Positions 46,785 to 55,845 of a DNA stretch of 64,000 bases are shown in pieces. Origin of the DNA: Streptomyces sp. NBRC 110028 (GTDB lineage: Bacteria > Actinomycetota > Actinomycetes > Streptomycetales > Streptomycetaceae); assembly GCF_001417735.1 (NCBI RefSeq), contig NZ_BBUZ01000022.1, forward strand, positions 310,001 to 374,000, in the 5' to 3' direction. Position 1 is the first letter of the stretch. Each line of letters begins with the position of its first letter. A program made the position numbers and the translations under genes. Under the pieces are notes generated by a model. The model was given only the letters and a program-made list of their open reading frames with translations. It searched no databases and was not told the origin of the DNA.

Positions 46785-47915
46785 TCAGCCGCTCAGCCGG
46801 ACCGGCATGATCAGGTACTTGTACGCGTCGTCCGCCTCGGCGTCCATCGCGGGCCTGCCGCTGAGCAGGGCGGGCTTCGTCGACGTGGTGAACGACAGCT
46901 GGGCGACCGGGGAGTCGATCGCGCTGAGCCCGTCGAGCAGGAACGTCGGGTTGAAGGCGATGGAGATGTCGTCGCCGTCGAGCTGCGCGTCGACGCGCTC
47001 CACAGCCTGTGCGTCGTCGCTGGAGCCGGCCTCCAGGATCAGCACGCCCTGCTCGAAGCTGAGCCGCACCGGGGTGTTCCGCTCGGCGACCAGCGCCACA
47101 CGCTTGACGGCCTCCACGAAGGGGGCGGTCTCGATCACGGCGACGGAGTTGAACTCGGTCGGGAAGAGCGTGCGGTACTTCGGCAGGTCACCTTCGAGCA
47201 GCCGGGTGGTCGTACGGCGCCCGGCGCCCTCGAAGCCGATCAGTCCCTCGCCCGCACCCGAGCCGGACAGCGCCAGGGCGACCGTGTCGCCGCTGGTCAG
47301 GGACTTGGCGGTGTCGAGCAGCGTCTTGGCGGGGACCAGCGCGACGGCGGAGACGTCCGGCGTCTCCGGCTTCCACAGGAACTCGCGGACCGCGAAGCGG
47401 TAGCGGTCGGTGGAGGCCAGCGTGACGGTGTCGCCCTCGATCTCGATGCGCACACCGGTGAGCACCGGCAGGGTGTCGTCCCGGCCGGCCGCGATGGCGA
47501 CCTGGGCGGCGGCGGCGGCGAAGACCTCACCGGGGACGGTGCCGGTGGCGGTCGGCATCTGCGGCAGCGCCGGGTACTCCTCCACAGGCAGTGTGTGAAG
47601 GGTGAAGCGCGACGAGCCGCAGACGACGGTCACGCGCACACCGTCGCTGGAGATCTCCACAGGGCGATTGGGGAGAGCGCGGCAGATGTCGGCGAGGAGG
47701 CGGCCGGAGACCAGGACCGTGCCGTCGTCCTCCACGTCGGCCTCGACGGAGACGCGGGCCGAGACCTCGTAGTCGAAGCCGGAGAGGCTGAGGGCGCCTT
47801 CCTCCGCCTTCAGCAGGATGCCCGCGAGGACGGGCACCGGCGGACGGGCCGGGAGGCTGCGGGCCGTCCAGGCCACTGCCTCCGCGAGTACATCGCGCTC
47901 CACCCGGATCTTCAC
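46785..47915 (-). CDS. dnaN: DNA polymerase III beta sliding clamp
   Basis: This 376-residue clamp has the three repeated clamp domains, starting KIRVERDVLAEAVAWTARSL and ending DDAYKYLIMPVRLSG. The hydrophobic protein-binding pocket at the C-terminal MPVRL is intact. It encircles DNA and tethers polymerase, ligase and repair factors. GTG 47915 has AGGAGGCGG upstream, so I reject the longer frame that would begin within oriC. Its promoter must lie in oriC. Gnd and recF follow on the same strand. Confidence 0.97.
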   Translation of the reverse strand: MKIRVERDVLAEAVAWTARSLPARPPVPVLAGILLKAEEGALSLSGFDYEVSARVSVEADVEDDGTVLVSGRLLADICRALPNRPVEISSDGVRVTVVCGSSRFTLHTLPVEEYPALPQMPTATGTVPGEVFAAAAAQVAIAAGRDDTLPVLTGVRIEIEGDTVTLASTDRYRFAVREFLWKPETPDVSAVALVPAKTLLDTAKSLTSGDTVALALSGSGAGEGLIGFEGAGRRTTTRLLEGDLPKYRTLFPTEFNSVAVIETAPFVEAVKRVALVAERNTPVRLSFEQGVLILEAGSSDDAQAVERVDAQLDGDDISIAFNPTFLLDGLSAIDSPVAQLSFTTSTKPALLSGRPAMDAEADDAYKYLIMPVRLSG

Positions 47916-48115
47916 CGGAAACCGCCTCCTGCTGTTGCTGGCTCGCCCTGCTGGCCTTCGTCGTCGGCTGATGTGCCGGAGACCAGTCTGACGCACGCCG
48001 CTGACAGTCGGCGCGGCTCGGGGTCAAGTCGGTGCGCGACGTGTCGGGCCGCCCGGCCCGAAGTTGTGCACAGGCCCCACTTCGAAGCGATTTCCCTGCT
48101 CTAACTCTGTGGTCG

Positions 48116-48146
48116 TAGTAGTAGGGCTTGTGGAAACCGTGGATAA
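48116..48146 (+). promoter_or_regulatory. DnaA-trio-like unwinding element
   Basis: TAGTAGTAG (48116-48124) is followed by a GC spacer, a TGTGGAAAC half-match (48129-48137) and CGTGGATAA (48138-48146), a one-mismatch DnaA box. The trio repeats, spacer and box orientation match the basal unwinding system described in Bacillus, and its place beside dnaN also matches. This is a candidate strand-opening site. Confidence 0.6.
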
Positions 48147-48676
48147 CTGACTTTGCGCAGCTCAGGGCTGCTTTTTTGTCCACCGGGCCTGTGGGCGGCG
48201 CCCGTGGACAACTCACGCGCTCTGTGGACGCCGGGAAGTTCTGCACACGCGATGCACAGGAGACACCCGGTTCTCCCCAGCGGCGTCCCCAGTTTTACCC
48301 ACCTTCCCCACAGCCCAACCCGGCTCCTTGGTGTGACGCCTTTCACTCGGTTCGGTGAGAGAGGCCATTTCGTTGCCGAACAGTGGACAGGCGTGTGGAG
48401 AAGCTGTGGGCAACCGGCCCGTGGCTGTGGGCGGCCGGTGGACAACGCGAAGCACGGCCTGTGGGCCATCCCGTCGTCCACAGACTGTGGACCACGGTTT
48501 GCCACAATTCCACACCCTGCTGACCTCGACAGATCCCATCCTGCACCCCAAGCCTGTGGACGAATTCTGGACAACGGAGAAGTCCCCAAGGTGTGGACGG
48601 CCCATCCGCTGTGGATCTGTGGAGAACTGGCCTGTCAGGACAGGGAATCGAACAGCTGGGGAGGCCGAACGACGAA

Positions 48677-48710
48677 GGGCGCCCCGGGAGTTGTCCGTCC
48701 CGGAGCGCCC
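48677..48710 (-). terminator. dnaA terminator
   Basis: A 13-bp stem with one mismatch (48677-48689 with 48698-48710) encloses GTTGTCCG, itself a partial DnaA box. It lies 110 bases after the dnaA stop on the minus strand and separates dnaA transcription from oriC. Confidence 0.65.
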
Positions 48711-48819
48711 TTGTCCGTCTCTGCGGTGCCTCTGCGACCTTCCGCGGCGCCTCAGCGGCTGTCCGTACGGAGCGCCGCGCGTGCCTCTGGTGCCGCCGTG
48801 TGGCGGCTGTGCGGCCCGC

Positions 48820-50718
48820 TCAGCCGTTCTTGATGCGGTTGGTCAGCTCGGTGACCTGGTTGTAGATGGAGCGCCGCTCGGCCATCAGCGCCCGGATCTT
48901 GCGGTCCGCGTGCATCACCGTCGTATGGTCCCGGCCGCCGAACTGTGCGCCGATCTTGGGGAGCGAGAGGTCGGTCAGCTCACGGCACAGGTACATCGCG
49001 ATCTGCCGCGCCGTGACCAGGACCCGGCTGCGGGAGGCGCCGCACAGGTCGTCCACCGTGTGCCCGAAGTAGTCGGCGGTCGCGGCCATGATCGCGGTGG
49101 CGGTGATCTCCGGGGCCGCGTCCTCGCCGCCGGGGATCAGGTCCTTGAGGACGATCTCGGTGAGGCCGAGATCCACCGGCTGCCGGTTCAGGCTCGCGAA
49201 GGCCGTGACCCGGATCAGCGCGCCCTCCAGTTCCCGGATGTTGCGGGAGATCCGGGAGGCGATGAACTCCAGGACCTCCGGCGGCGCGTTCAGCTGCTCC
49301 TGCACCGCCTTCTTGCGGAGGATCGCGATACGCGTCTCCAGCTCCGGCGGCTGCACATCGGTGATCAGACCCCACTCGAAACGGTTGCGGAGCCGGTCCT
49401 CCAGGGTCACCAGCTGCTTGGGCGGCCGGTCGGAGGAGAGCACGATCTGCTTGTTGGCGTTGTGGAGCGTATTGAAGGTGTGGAAGAACTCCTCCTGCGT
49501 CGACTCCTTGCTCGCCAGGAACTGGATGTCGTCGACCAGCAGGATGTCCATGTCGCGGTAGCGCTTGCGGAACGCGTCCGCCTTGCCGTCGCGGATGGAG
49601 TTGATGAACTCGTTGGTGAACTCCTCGGAGCTCACGTAGCGCACCCGGGTGCCGGGATAGAGGCTGCGGGCGTAGTGCCCGATGGCGTGCAGCAGATGCG
49701 TTTTGCCGAGCCCGGACTCCCCGTAGATGAAGAGCGGGTTGTACGCCTTGGCCGGCGCCTCGGCGACCGCGACCGCCGCGGCGTGCGCGAAGCGGTTGGA
49801 GGCGCCGATGACGAAGGTGTCGAAGAGGTACTTGGGATTCAGCCGGGCGGTCGGCTCACCGGGGCCGGACGTGGGCGCGGGCTGCGCGGCGAGCGGGCCG
49901 GGGGCGCCGGTCTGCGAGGGCAGGACGGGCGGTCCGCCGCGGGCGCGCTCCAGCGGGTCGGGGAGGTCGTGGCGCTGCTGCTCGTACGGCGGCCGCTCGG
50001 GTACGCCGCCGTGGCCACCGGGGCCGCCATGGTTCCCCGGGCCTCCCCCGGGTCCGCCCGGGCCGGGGCGCTCCGTGCCGGGGCCCCGGTACTCGCCGCG
50101 CTGCTGCTGGTCGTACGGCTGCTGCTCGTAGCCGGATGAGGAGCGCTGCGACGCGTACGGATCGGCCTCGGGGAAACCGCCGAGCCGGGGCTGCTGCCAG
50201 CCGTAGTCGTCATGGGGCCGCTGCCAGGCGGCGGGCTCGGGGCGCTGCTGCTGGTAGCCGGGGTACGCGGGGCGGGCGGTCGGCAGCCCGTCGGGCGTCT
50301 GGCGGCCGTAGCCGTCGCGGCTCTCGTATCCCTCGTAGCCGTCGCGACCGTCGCGGCTTCCGTAACCGTCGCGGCGGTTCTCATAGCCGTCCCGGCTGTC
50401 GCGCTGCGGCTGCTGCGGGACGATCGGCTCGCCCGCCGACTCGTCGACGGTGATCGCGATGCGGATCGGGCGGCCGCACTCCCGGCTCAGCGTCTCGCTG
50501 ACGATCGGGGCCAGCCTGCCTTCCAGCACGCCTTTGGCGAATTCATTGGGGACGGCGAGCAGCGCGGTGTCGGCGACGAGCGCGAGGGGCTGGCACCGTT
50601 TGATCCAGTGCTCGTCCTTGGCCTCGACGCCCTGTCCTCCCTGACCCGTGCCTTCTCCCAGAAGCCTCTCGAGCACGCGTGGCCACACTGCGGCAAGATC
50701 GGCAGGTACGTCAGCCAC
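48820..50718 (-). CDS. dnaA: Chromosomal replication initiator DnaA
   Basis: This 632-residue protein has domain I ([22 protein letters not shown]...), a very long low-complexity domain II (about 110-300) with RDGY repeats, the AAA+ domain III and domain IV. Domain III shows Walker [10 protein letters not shown] and Walker [11 protein letters not shown]. Domain IV carries the DNA-binding signature [15 protein letters not shown]. It binds oriC boxes and opens the origin. GTG 50718 follows GAGAG. The upstream extension of the frame crosses the promoter and is not coding. Streptomyces DnaA is known for an extended domain II. Confidence 0.97.
   Translation of the reverse strand: MADVPADLAAVWPRVLERLLGEGTGQGGQGVEAKDEHWIKRCQPLALVADTALLAVPNEFAKGVLEGRLAPIVSETLSRECGRPIRIAITVDESAGEPIVPQQPQRDSRDGYENRRDGYGSRDGRDGYEGYESRDGYGRQTPDGLPTARPAYPGYQQQRPEPAAWQRPHDDYGWQQPRLGGFPEADPYASQRSSSGYEQQPYDQQQRGEYRGPGTERPGPGGPGGGPGNHGGPGGHGGVPERPPYEQQRHDLPDPLERARGGPPVLPSQTGAPGPLAAQPAPTSGPGEPTARLNPKYLFDTFVIGASNRFAHAAAVAVAEAPAKAYNPLFIYGESGLGKTHLLHAIGHYARSLYPGTRVRYVSSEEFTNEFINSIRDGKADAFRKRYRDMDILLVDDIQFLASKESTQEEFFHTFNTLHNANKQIVLSSDRPPKQLVTLEDRLRNRFEWGLITDVQPPELETRIAILRKKAVQEQLNAPPEVLEFIASRISRNIRELEGALIRVTAFASLNRQPVDLGLTEIVLKDLIPGGEDAAPEITATAIMAATADYFGHTVDDLCGASRSRVLVTARQIAMYLCRELTDLSLPKIGAQFGGRDHTTVMHADRKIRALMAERRSIYNQVTELTNRIKNG
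50308..50402. repeat. RDGY-encoding repeat in dnaA domain II
   Basis: On the minus strand this stretch encodes five near copies of RDGY/RDGYG/RDGYE with intervening ENR, SRDG and EGYES. The DNA is repetitive too. It lies in the flexible domain II linker and would tolerate length change. Confidence 0.8.
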
Positions 50719-50811
50719 AGGGCACGCTCTCTCACTCGCTGGGTGGGGGACGCCGACATGTCCCACGAAAGGTGGTTCTCGGGACGGGTGGGAAGGAATC
50801 GGAGCCCGGCC

Positions 50812-50854
50812 ACGGTAGTCAGGCCGGGGTTCAGGGTTCAAGTCGTTGTCCACA
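50812..50854 (-). promoter_or_regulatory. dnaA promoter with adjacent DnaA box
   Basis: On the minus strand TTGAAC (50836-50841) and TACCGT (50812-50817) are 18 bases apart, close to the HrdB-type consensus. A perfect TTGTCCACA DnaA box (50846-50854, plus) lies just upstream of the -35, as expected for autoregulation by DnaA. The leader would be about 85 bases. Confidence 0.65.
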
Positions 50855-50946
50855 GGGTGTGTACAAATGTGCCATGTGATGTCGCCGGTCGTTCCCTTGC
50901 CCCCGCGGGCGGGCCGGGCGGGGCGTCCTCCGGGCCGTCTGTCGGT

Positions 50947-50976
50947 TTGACCGGATGGCGTAACCGCGCGTACCGT
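50947..50976 (+). promoter_or_regulatory. rpmH promoter
   Basis: TTGACC (50947-50952) and TACCGT (50971-50976) are separated by 18 bases, a good match to the principal sigma factor (HrdB) consensus of Streptomyces. The predicted transcript begins about 170 bases before rpmH. Confidence 0.7.
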
Positions 50977-51152
50977 AACCAGGTCGAGTTGTCGATGGCT
51001 GCTGCCGCCTGCCTCCGATGGGCAAGGGTCACGGACTTCATGATCCGTGATCGTGAAGCGGTGCACTCGGGCGTATTGCGAGCTACTCGTGGGCGCACGG
51101 TGACAGCCAGGCGATGTACCGCCACTACCCGATTCATTTCTGGAGCCCCCGA

Positions 51153-51290
51153 GTGAGCAAGCGCACCTTCCAGCCGAACAACCGCCGCCGCGCGAAGACC
51201 CACGGCTTCCGGCTGCGTATGCGCACCCGTGCCGGCCGCGCGATCCTCGCGTCTCGCCGTAGCAAGGGTCGCGCCCGCCTGTCTGCCTGA
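51153..51290 (+). CDS. rpmH: 50S ribosomal protein L34
   Basis: The 45-residue sequence starts [18 protein letters not shown] and continues [20 protein letters not shown], the universally conserved L34 pattern. It starts at GTG 51153 and ends at TGA 51288-51290. A ribosome site is not strong (GGAGCCCCCGA). It is the first gene of rpmH-rnpA-yidD-yidC-jag, divergent from dnaA as in most bacteria. Confidence 0.97.
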   Translation: MSKRTFQPNNRRRAKTHGFRLRMRTRAGRAILASRRSKGRARLSA

Positions 51291-51314
51291 GCAGCCTGAC
51301 CCAAGGTCCATGAC

Positions 51315-51698
51315 GTGCTGCCTACCGAGCATCGGCTGAGGCGGCGCGAGGACTTCGCGGCCGCGGTACGCCGAGGACGCAGGGCTGGTCGCCCGCTTCT
51401 TGTCGTGCACTTTCGCAGCGGCCTCACCAGCAAAAACACGGACCCGCACGCATCTGGGGAGAGTGCTCCCCCGACGCGTGCGGGTTTCGTCGTCAGCAAG
51501 GCGGTCGGCGGTGCCGTCGTCCGTAATCTGGTGAAGCGCAGACTGCGCCATCTCATGCGGGACCGACTCGATCATTTTCCCGCAGGTAGCCTTGTGGTCG
51601 TACGGGCGCTGCCCGGTGCGGGTGAGGCGGGTCACGACCAGCTGGCCCGCGACCTCGACACCGCGGTCCAGCGGCTACTGGGAGGGGTGCCGAGATGA
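51315..51698 (+). CDS. rnpA: Ribonuclease P protein component
   Basis: This 127-residue basic protein carries [20 protein letters not shown], the [29 protein letters not shown]-binding motif (RNR-type signature within NLVKRRLR) and a C-terminal [13 protein letters not shown] helix. It supports the catalytic RNase P RNA in tRNA 5' maturation. The start is GTG 51315. The end overlaps yidD by ATGA. Confidence 0.95.
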   Translation: MLPTEHRLRRREDFAAAVRRGRRAGRPLLVVHFRSGLTSKNTDPHASGESAPPTRAGFVVSKAVGGAVVRNLVKRRLRHLMRDRLDHFPAGSLVVVRALPGAGEAGHDQLARDLDTAVQRLLGGVPR

Positions 51699-52012
51699 AG
51701 TACCCGCTGCTGTGGTTGATCAAGCTGTACCAGTGGACCATCAGCCCGATGTTGGGACCGGTCTGCAAGTACTACCCGTCGTGCTCGCACTATGGCTATA
51801 CGGCCATCGACCGGCACGGCGCGGTGAAAGGAACGGCGCTGACGGCGTGGCGCATCCTGCGCTGCAACCCGTGGTCGCTCGGTGGCGTCGACCACGTGCC
51901 GCCCCGGAAGCATCCGGTGTGGCACCAGCGGCTGCGGAACCGCTTCGGCGGGCACTCCGCTGTGGAACCTGCCGCACAGCCCGAGACCCAGCCCAACGCC
52001 CAAGGAGCCTGA
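51695..52012 (+). CDS. yidD: Membrane protein insertion efficiency factor YidD
   Basis: This 105-residue YidD-family protein contains [27 protein letters not shown], with the conserved cysteines, and [21 protein letters not shown]. It is a small amphipathic protein associated with the inner face of the membrane that aids YidC-dependent insertion. ATG 51695 overlaps the rnpA stop, and yidC begins 4 bases after its stop. Confidence 0.96.
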   Translation: MKYPLLWLIKLYQWTISPMLGPVCKYYPSCSHYGYTAIDRHGAVKGTALTAWRILRCNPWSLGGVDHVPPRKHPVWHQRLRNRFGGHSAVEPAAQPETQPNAQGA

Positions 52013-52015
52013 TTC

Positions 52016-53155
52016 GTGGACACGATCCTCGGTCCTCTTTATGACGTAGTTTCCTGGATCATCGTCCAGTTCCACTCGTTCTACAGCCTCATTTTCGACC
52101 GGAACAGTGGCTGGGCGTGGGGTCTGTCCATCGTTTCGCTGGTGGTGCTGATCCGCATCTGCCTGATCCCGCTCTTCGTGAAGCAGATCAAGTCGACGCG
52201 GAACATGCAGGCGCTCCAGCCGAAGATGAAGGCGATCCAGGAGCGCTACAAGAGCGACAAGCAGCGACAGTCCGAAGAGATGATGAAGCTGTACAAGGAG
52301 ACGGGCACCAACCCGCTCTCCAGCTGCTTGCCCATCCTCGCGCAGTCGCCGTTCTTCATCTCGCTCTACCAGGTCCTCAACCACATCGCGAACAACAGGA
52401 CGGTCGGCGTCATCGACCAGTCGCTGTTGGACAGCGCCCGTAACGCGCACATCTTCGGCGCTCCCCTGTCCGTGAAGTTCATGGACTCCGCCTCGAAGGT
52501 CGAGTCCCTCGGAGCCTCGCTGACGGACGTCCGCATCGTGACGATCACCATGATCGTGCTGATGTCGGCGTCGCAGTTCTTCACTCAGCGCCAGCTGATG
52601 ACCAAGAACGTCGACCTCACGGTGAAGACGCCGTTCATGCAGCAGCAGAAGATGCTGATGTACGTCTTCCCGATCATGTTCGCCGTCTTCGGCATCAACT
52701 TCCCCGTCGGTGTCCTCGTCTACTGGCTGACCACCAACGTCTGGACCCTCGGGCAGCAGATGTTCGTCATCCGCCGCAACCCGACCCCGGGCAGCGTCGC
52801 CTACAAGGCGCGCCAGGAGCGCCTGCGGGCCAAGGGCAAGCTGAAGGAGGAGCCGGCCGAGGTCGCCGCCAAGAAGGCCGTCGAGACCGCGCGCGCCAAC
52901 CGCCAGCAGCCCAAGCGGCAGACCAAGTCGCAGCGCACCACCGCCGGCGGCCACGGCCACAGCAGGGCGACGGCGCAGTCGGCGTCCGCGGCGAAGCTGG
53001 ACAAGTCCGACCAGGAGCCGACGCAGCAGAGCGCGGCGGAGAAGAAGGGCTCGCAGGGCGGCAAGCCTGCCGGCGGCTCGGCCTCCGGCTCCCGGAACAC
53101 GAAGTCCGGGCAGCGCAAGGGTCAGCAGCGTCCCAAGCACCCGTCCAAGAAGTAA
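52016..53155 (+). CDS. yidC: Membrane protein insertase YidC
   Basis: This 379-residue Oxa1/YidC-family protein, Gram-positive type without the large periplasmic domain, has five predicted helices. Conserved segments include [24 protein letters not shown] and [21 protein letters not shown] long Lys/Gln/Ser-rich cytoplasmic tail of about 110 residues probably contacts the ribosome. GTG 52016 begins [14 protein letters not shown]. It inserts membrane proteins with or without Sec. Confidence 0.96.
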   Translation: MDTILGPLYDVVSWIIVQFHSFYSLIFDRNSGWAWGLSIVSLVVLIRICLIPLFVKQIKSTRNMQALQPKMKAIQERYKSDKQRQSEEMMKLYKETGTNPLSSCLPILAQSPFFISLYQVLNHIANNRTVGVIDQSLLDSARNAHIFGAPLSVKFMDSASKVESLGASLTDVRIVTITMIVLMSASQFFTQRQLMTKNVDLTVKTPFMQQQKMLMYVFPIMFAVFGINFPVGVLVYWLTTNVWTLGQQMFVIRRNPTPGSVAYKARQERLRAKGKLKEEPAEVAAKKAVETARANRQQPKRQTKSQRTTAGGHGHSRATAQSASAAKLDKSDQEPTQQSAAEKKGSQGGKPAGGSASGSRNTKSGQRKGQQRPKHPSKK

Positions 53156-53170
53156 CGAAGGAGTCCATCC

Positions 53171-53680
53171 GTGACGGAAGGCACCACCCCCGCCGCCGAG
53201 GGTGTCGACACCCTGACCCGCCTCGAACAGGAAGGGGAGATCGCGGCCGACTACCTCGAAGGTCTGCTGGACATCGCGGACCTCGACGGTGACATCGACA
53301 TGGACGTCGAGGCCGACCGCGCAGCGGTGTCGATCATCAGCGACTCGACCAGCCGCGACCTGCAGAAGCTGGTCGGCCGGGACGGCGAGGTGCTGGAGGC
53401 CCTTCAGGAGCTGACCCGGCTCGCGGTGCACCGGGAGACCGGCGACCGGAGTCGGCTGATGCTCGACATCGCCGGATACCGGGCCCGTAAGCGTGCCGAG
53501 CTGACCGAGCTGGGCACCAAGGCCGCGGAAGAGGCGAAGGGCACCGGTGAGCCGGTGAAGCTCAAGGCGATGACGCCCTTCGAGCGCAAGGTGGTGCACG
53601 ACGCGGTGGCCGCCGCTGGACTGCACAGCGAGTCCGAGGGCGAGGAGCCCCAGCGCTGCGTGGTCGTACTCCCGGCCTGA
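53171..53680 (+). CDS. jag: Jag/KhpB RNA-binding protein (KH and R3H domains)
   Basis: This 169-residue protein lacks the Jag-N domain and has a KH-like domain (about 45-105, LQKLVGRDGEVLEALQELTRLAV) and an R3H domain (about 115-165, MTPFERKVVHDAVAAAG). KhpB-type proteins bind RNA and influence division in Gram-positives. It is the last gene of the rpmH operon and is followed by a clear terminator. GTG 53171 has AACGAAGGAG upstream. Confidence 0.93.
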   Translation: MTEGTTPAAEGVDTLTRLEQEGEIAADYLEGLLDIADLDGDIDMDVEADRAAVSIISDSTSRDLQKLVGRDGEVLEALQELTRLAVHRETGDRSRLMLDIAGYRARKRAELTELGTKAAEEAKGTGEPVKLKAMTPFERKVVHDAVAAAGLHSESEGEEPQRCVVVLPA

Positions 53681-53705
53681 CCAGGCCCGGTCCCATGGTC
53701 GACCC

Positions 53706-53731
53706 GGCCCCGTCTGCGCGCAGGCGGGGCC
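53706..53731 (+). terminator. Terminator of the rpmH-jag operon
   Basis: A 12-bp stem with one G-T pair (53706-53717 with 53720-53731) starts 26 bases after jag and is followed by GAATCTTGT. It separates the operon from rsmG. Confidence 0.75.
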
Positions 53732-53791
53732 GAATCTTGTCAGCCTTACATCAGCGTTCACCACAGTGCTCGGTACGGAAGGACGGTCCCC

Positions 53792-54505
53792 GTGACGGAA
53801 GCAGCGGAGCTCCCCCCGGCGCCCGAGGAGGCTCGGGATGTATTCGGTGACCGCTTCCCGGAGGCCGTTCGGTACGGCGAGCTGTTGGCCGATGTGGGCG
53901 TGACCCGCGGGCTGATCGGCCCGCGCGAGGTGCCGCGGCTGTGGGAGCGGCATCTGCTGAACTGCGCCGTGCTCTCCGAGGTGGTGCCCGAGGAGGTCAC
54001 CGTCTGCGATGTGGGCTCCGGCGCCGGTCTCCCCGGTATTCCGCTCGCCCTGACCCGCCCGGATCTGCAGATCACTCTGCTGGAACCGCTGCTGCGGCGT
54101 ACGAACTTCCTGCGGGAGGTGGTGGAGCTGCTGGGCCTGGACCATGTCACGGTCGTGCGTGGCCGGGCCGAGGAGGTCCTGGGGAAGCTGCCCCCGATGC
54201 ACGTGGTCACGGCTCGGGCGGTGGCCCCGCTGGACCGGCTGGCCGGTTGGGGGGTTCCGCTACTGCGGCCGTACGGGGAGATGCTGCTGCTGAAGGGTGA
54301 TACGGCCGAGGAGGAGCTGAAGCATGCCCGGGCGGCGCTGAGTAAGCTCGGTGTGGTGGGGACGTCGGTGCTGCATGTCGGCGAGGGCGTCGTCGATCCG
54401 CTGTCCACCGTGGTGCGGGTCGAGGTCGGGGAGAGCCCCGGGGGTGTGCGCTTCGCCGCGAAGCGCGCCAAGGCGGCGCGCAAGGCGCCACGGCGTCGGC
54501 CCTGA
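53792..54505 (+). CDS. rsmG: 16S rRNA (guanine-N7) methyltransferase RsmG
   Basis: This 237-residue SAM-dependent methyltransferase contains VCDVGSGAGLPGIPLALTRP (SAM binding), LLEPLLRRTNFLREVVELL and TARAVAPLDRLAGWG. It methylates G527 (E. coli numbering) of 16S rRNA; loss gives low-level streptomycin resistance in Streptomyces. The C-terminal tail is basic. GTG 53792 is used. It precedes parA by a 248-base spacer containing parS. Confidence 0.95.
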   Translation: MTEAAELPPAPEEARDVFGDRFPEAVRYGELLADVGVTRGLIGPREVPRLWERHLLNCAVLSEVVPEEVTVCDVGSGAGLPGIPLALTRPDLQITLLEPLLRRTNFLREVVELLGLDHVTVVRGRAEEVLGKLPPMHVVTARAVAPLDRLAGWGVPLLRPYGEMLLLKGDTAEEELKHARAALSKLGVVGTSVLHVGEGVVDPLSTVVRVEVGESPGGVRFAAKRAKAARKAPRRRP

Positions 54506-54611
54506 GTGCTCGGACGTAGACCGGGCGGCTTGACGGGGTGCTCCATACAAGCTGCCTAAACTACGCATACCGGAGTGTCGCGACGGATCAACGGGCCTGT
54601 CCGTGCATCGT

Positions 54612-54625
54612 GTTTCACGTGAAAC
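54612..54625. promoter_or_regulatory. parS: parS site 1
   Basis: GTTTCACGTGAAAC is an exact match to the Streptomyces ParB-binding palindrome. It lies in the rsmG-parA spacer upstream of the chosen parA start. Confidence 0.95.
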
Positions 54626-54702
54626 GTCGCTCCCTGCTGCATGGAATCATCAGTCGCGGTCGTGCGGCGGCTCTGCCCCGCGACCGCCGCCCCCGTAAAG
54701 AC

Positions 54703-54716
54703 GTGGATTCATCCAC
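54703..54716. promoter_or_regulatory. Palindrome in the parA leader
   Basis: GTGGATTCATCCAC is a perfect palindrome 38 bases before the chosen parA start. It resembles two facing DnaA half-boxes (ATCCACA). A regulator site for parAB or coincidence are both possible. Confidence 0.35.
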
Positions 54717-54753
54717 AGGAGAATGGGCCTCGCTGGTTCACAACCCCCAAAGC

Positions 54754-55845
54754 ATGGCAGGCTCTGTGCATCGCGAGCCTGATGTCGAGGAGAGTGAATC
54801 CTTGCGGTCCGACGCCAACATCGCGGGGCCGATGACCGACCCGGTCCCCGGCCCCCGTACCGAATCGGCGGGGGAGGACGTTTCACGTGAAACTCCGCCC
54901 CCGATGGACGACACCCCTATTGGCCGTGCCGCTCAACTGGCGGTGGACGCGCTTGGCCGGGCTGGTGAGGGACTGCCCAGGCCGGAGCAGACCCGGGTGA
55001 TGGTGGTCGCCAACCAGAAGGGCGGGGTCGGGAAGACCACGACCACGGTCAATCTGGCGGCGTCTCTCGCCCTGCACGGCGGACGGGTCCTTGTGATCGA
55101 CCTCGACCCACAGGGCAATGCCTCGACGGCGCTGGGGATCGATCACCACGCCGAAGTCCCCTCGATCTACGACGTGCTGGTCGACAGCAGGCCGCTGTCC
55201 GATGTGGTGCAGCCGGTACCGGACGTGGAGGGGCTGTTCTGTGCCCCGGCCACCATCGACCTCGCCGGAGCCGAGATCGAGCTGGTCTCCTTGGTGGCGA
55301 GGGAGAGCCGGCTGGACCGGGCCATCCAGGCCTACGAGCAGCCACTGGACTACATCCTCATCGACTGTCCGCCCTCGCTCGGGCTGTTGACGGTCAATGC
55401 GCTGGTCGCCGGGGCGGAAGTGCTGATCCCGATCCAGTGCGAGTACTACGCGCTGGAGGGGCTCGGGCAGCTCCTGCGCAACGTCGATCTGGTGCGGGGT
55501 CATCTCAACCCCAAGCTCCATGTCTCGACGATCCTGCTTACGATGTACGACGGCCGGACCCGGCTGGCCTCCCAGGTGGCGGACGAAGTCCGCAGCCACT
55601 TCGGCGGCGAGGTGCTCCGGACGAGCATCCCGAGATCGGTGCGCATCTCCGAGGCCCCCAGCTATGGGCAGACGGTTCTCACCTATGACCCGGGATCGAG
55701 CGGAGCGCTCTCCTATCTCGAGGCGGCCCGGGAGATCGCGCTTCGGGGGGTCAGCGTGCAGTACGACGCTCAGCACGCTCATGCCTTGCCCATGCCCGAG
55801 ATCAGCCAGCACGACCAGCACAGCATGCAGGAGGGGATTCAGTGA
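54754..55845 (+). CDS. parA: Chromosome-partitioning ATPase ParA
   Basis: This protein of about 363 residues has the deviant Walker [13 protein letters not shown], the DPQGNAS and Walker [11 protein letters not shown] motifs, and the [11 protein letters not shown] segment. ParA polymerises on the nucleoid and positions ParB-parS complexes; in Streptomyces it acts during sporulation septation and at hyphal tips. The start is uncertain: ATG 54754 ([10 protein letters not shown]) is preferred by family similarity, while 54832 and 54904 are alternatives. The N-terminal 70 residues are disordered and contain a parS-encoded VSRET. It overlaps parB. Confidence 0.93.
   Translation: MAGSVHREPDVEESESLRSDANIAGPMTDPVPGPRTESAGEDVSRETPPPMDDTPIGRAAQLAVDALGRAGEGLPRPEQTRVMVVANQKGGVGKTTTTVNLAASLALHGGRVLVIDLDPQGNASTALGIDHHAEVPSIYDVLVDSRPLSDVVQPVPDVEGLFCAPATIDLAGAEIELVSLVARESRLDRAIQAYEQPLDYILIDCPPSLGLLTVNALVAGAEVLIPIQCEYYALEGLGQLLRNVDLVRGHLNPKLHVSTILLTMYDGRTRLASQVADEVRSHFGGEVLRTSIPRSVRISEAPSYGQTVLTYDPGSSGALSYLEAAREIALRGVSVQYDAQHAHALPMPEISQHDQHSMQEGIQ
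54880..54893. promoter_or_regulatory. parS: parS site 2, inside parA
   Basis: An exact GTTTCACGTGAAAC lies within the parA N-terminal coding region, read in frame as VSRET. Confidence 0.93.

Larger units (their letters stand above)
47916..48819. other. oriC: Chromosomal replication origin oriC
   Basis: This 904-base non-coding spacer between dnaA and dnaN carries many DnaA-box-like 9-mers related to TTGTCCACA in both orientations. Within one mismatch I count sites near 48064, 48138, 48176, 48203, 48405, 48437, 48474, 48486, 48555, 48566 and 48618, with more at two mismatches (48223, 48382, 48592, 48610). Loose clustered boxes of this kind are typical of Streptomyces oriC. The dnaN-proximal end holds a T-run and a DnaA-trio-like element. 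Genes on both sides point away from it. Confidence 0.95.
50719..51152. promoter_or_regulatory. Divergent dnaA-rpmH control region
   Basis: This 434-base non-coding region separates dnaA (minus) and rpmH (plus). It holds a dnaA promoter with a DnaA box and a consensus-like rpmH promoter, given separately. No additional gene is supported. Confidence 0.85.

Noticed and set aside
45813..48104. A 763-codon plus-strand frame opposite gnd and dnaN running into oriC
   Set aside because: It is antisense to essential genes and lacks domains; it crosses the origin.
48498..48514. TTTGCCACA and AATTCCACA as DnaA boxes in oriC
   Set aside because: They differ from the consensus at two and three positions, respectively; too degenerate to count.
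50719..51066. N-terminal extension of dnaA to residue 748
   Set aside because: The extra 116 codons cover the dnaA promoter and the DnaA box, and DnaA domain I starts at GTG 50718.
51632..54202. An 856-codon minus-strand frame opposite yidD, yidC and jag
   Set aside because: It covers three certain genes antisense; its His/Arg/Gly-rich composition is typical of a shadow.
54538..54753. N-terminal extension of parA from 54538
   Set aside because: It crosses a parS site and non-conserved sequence; no ribosome site supports it.
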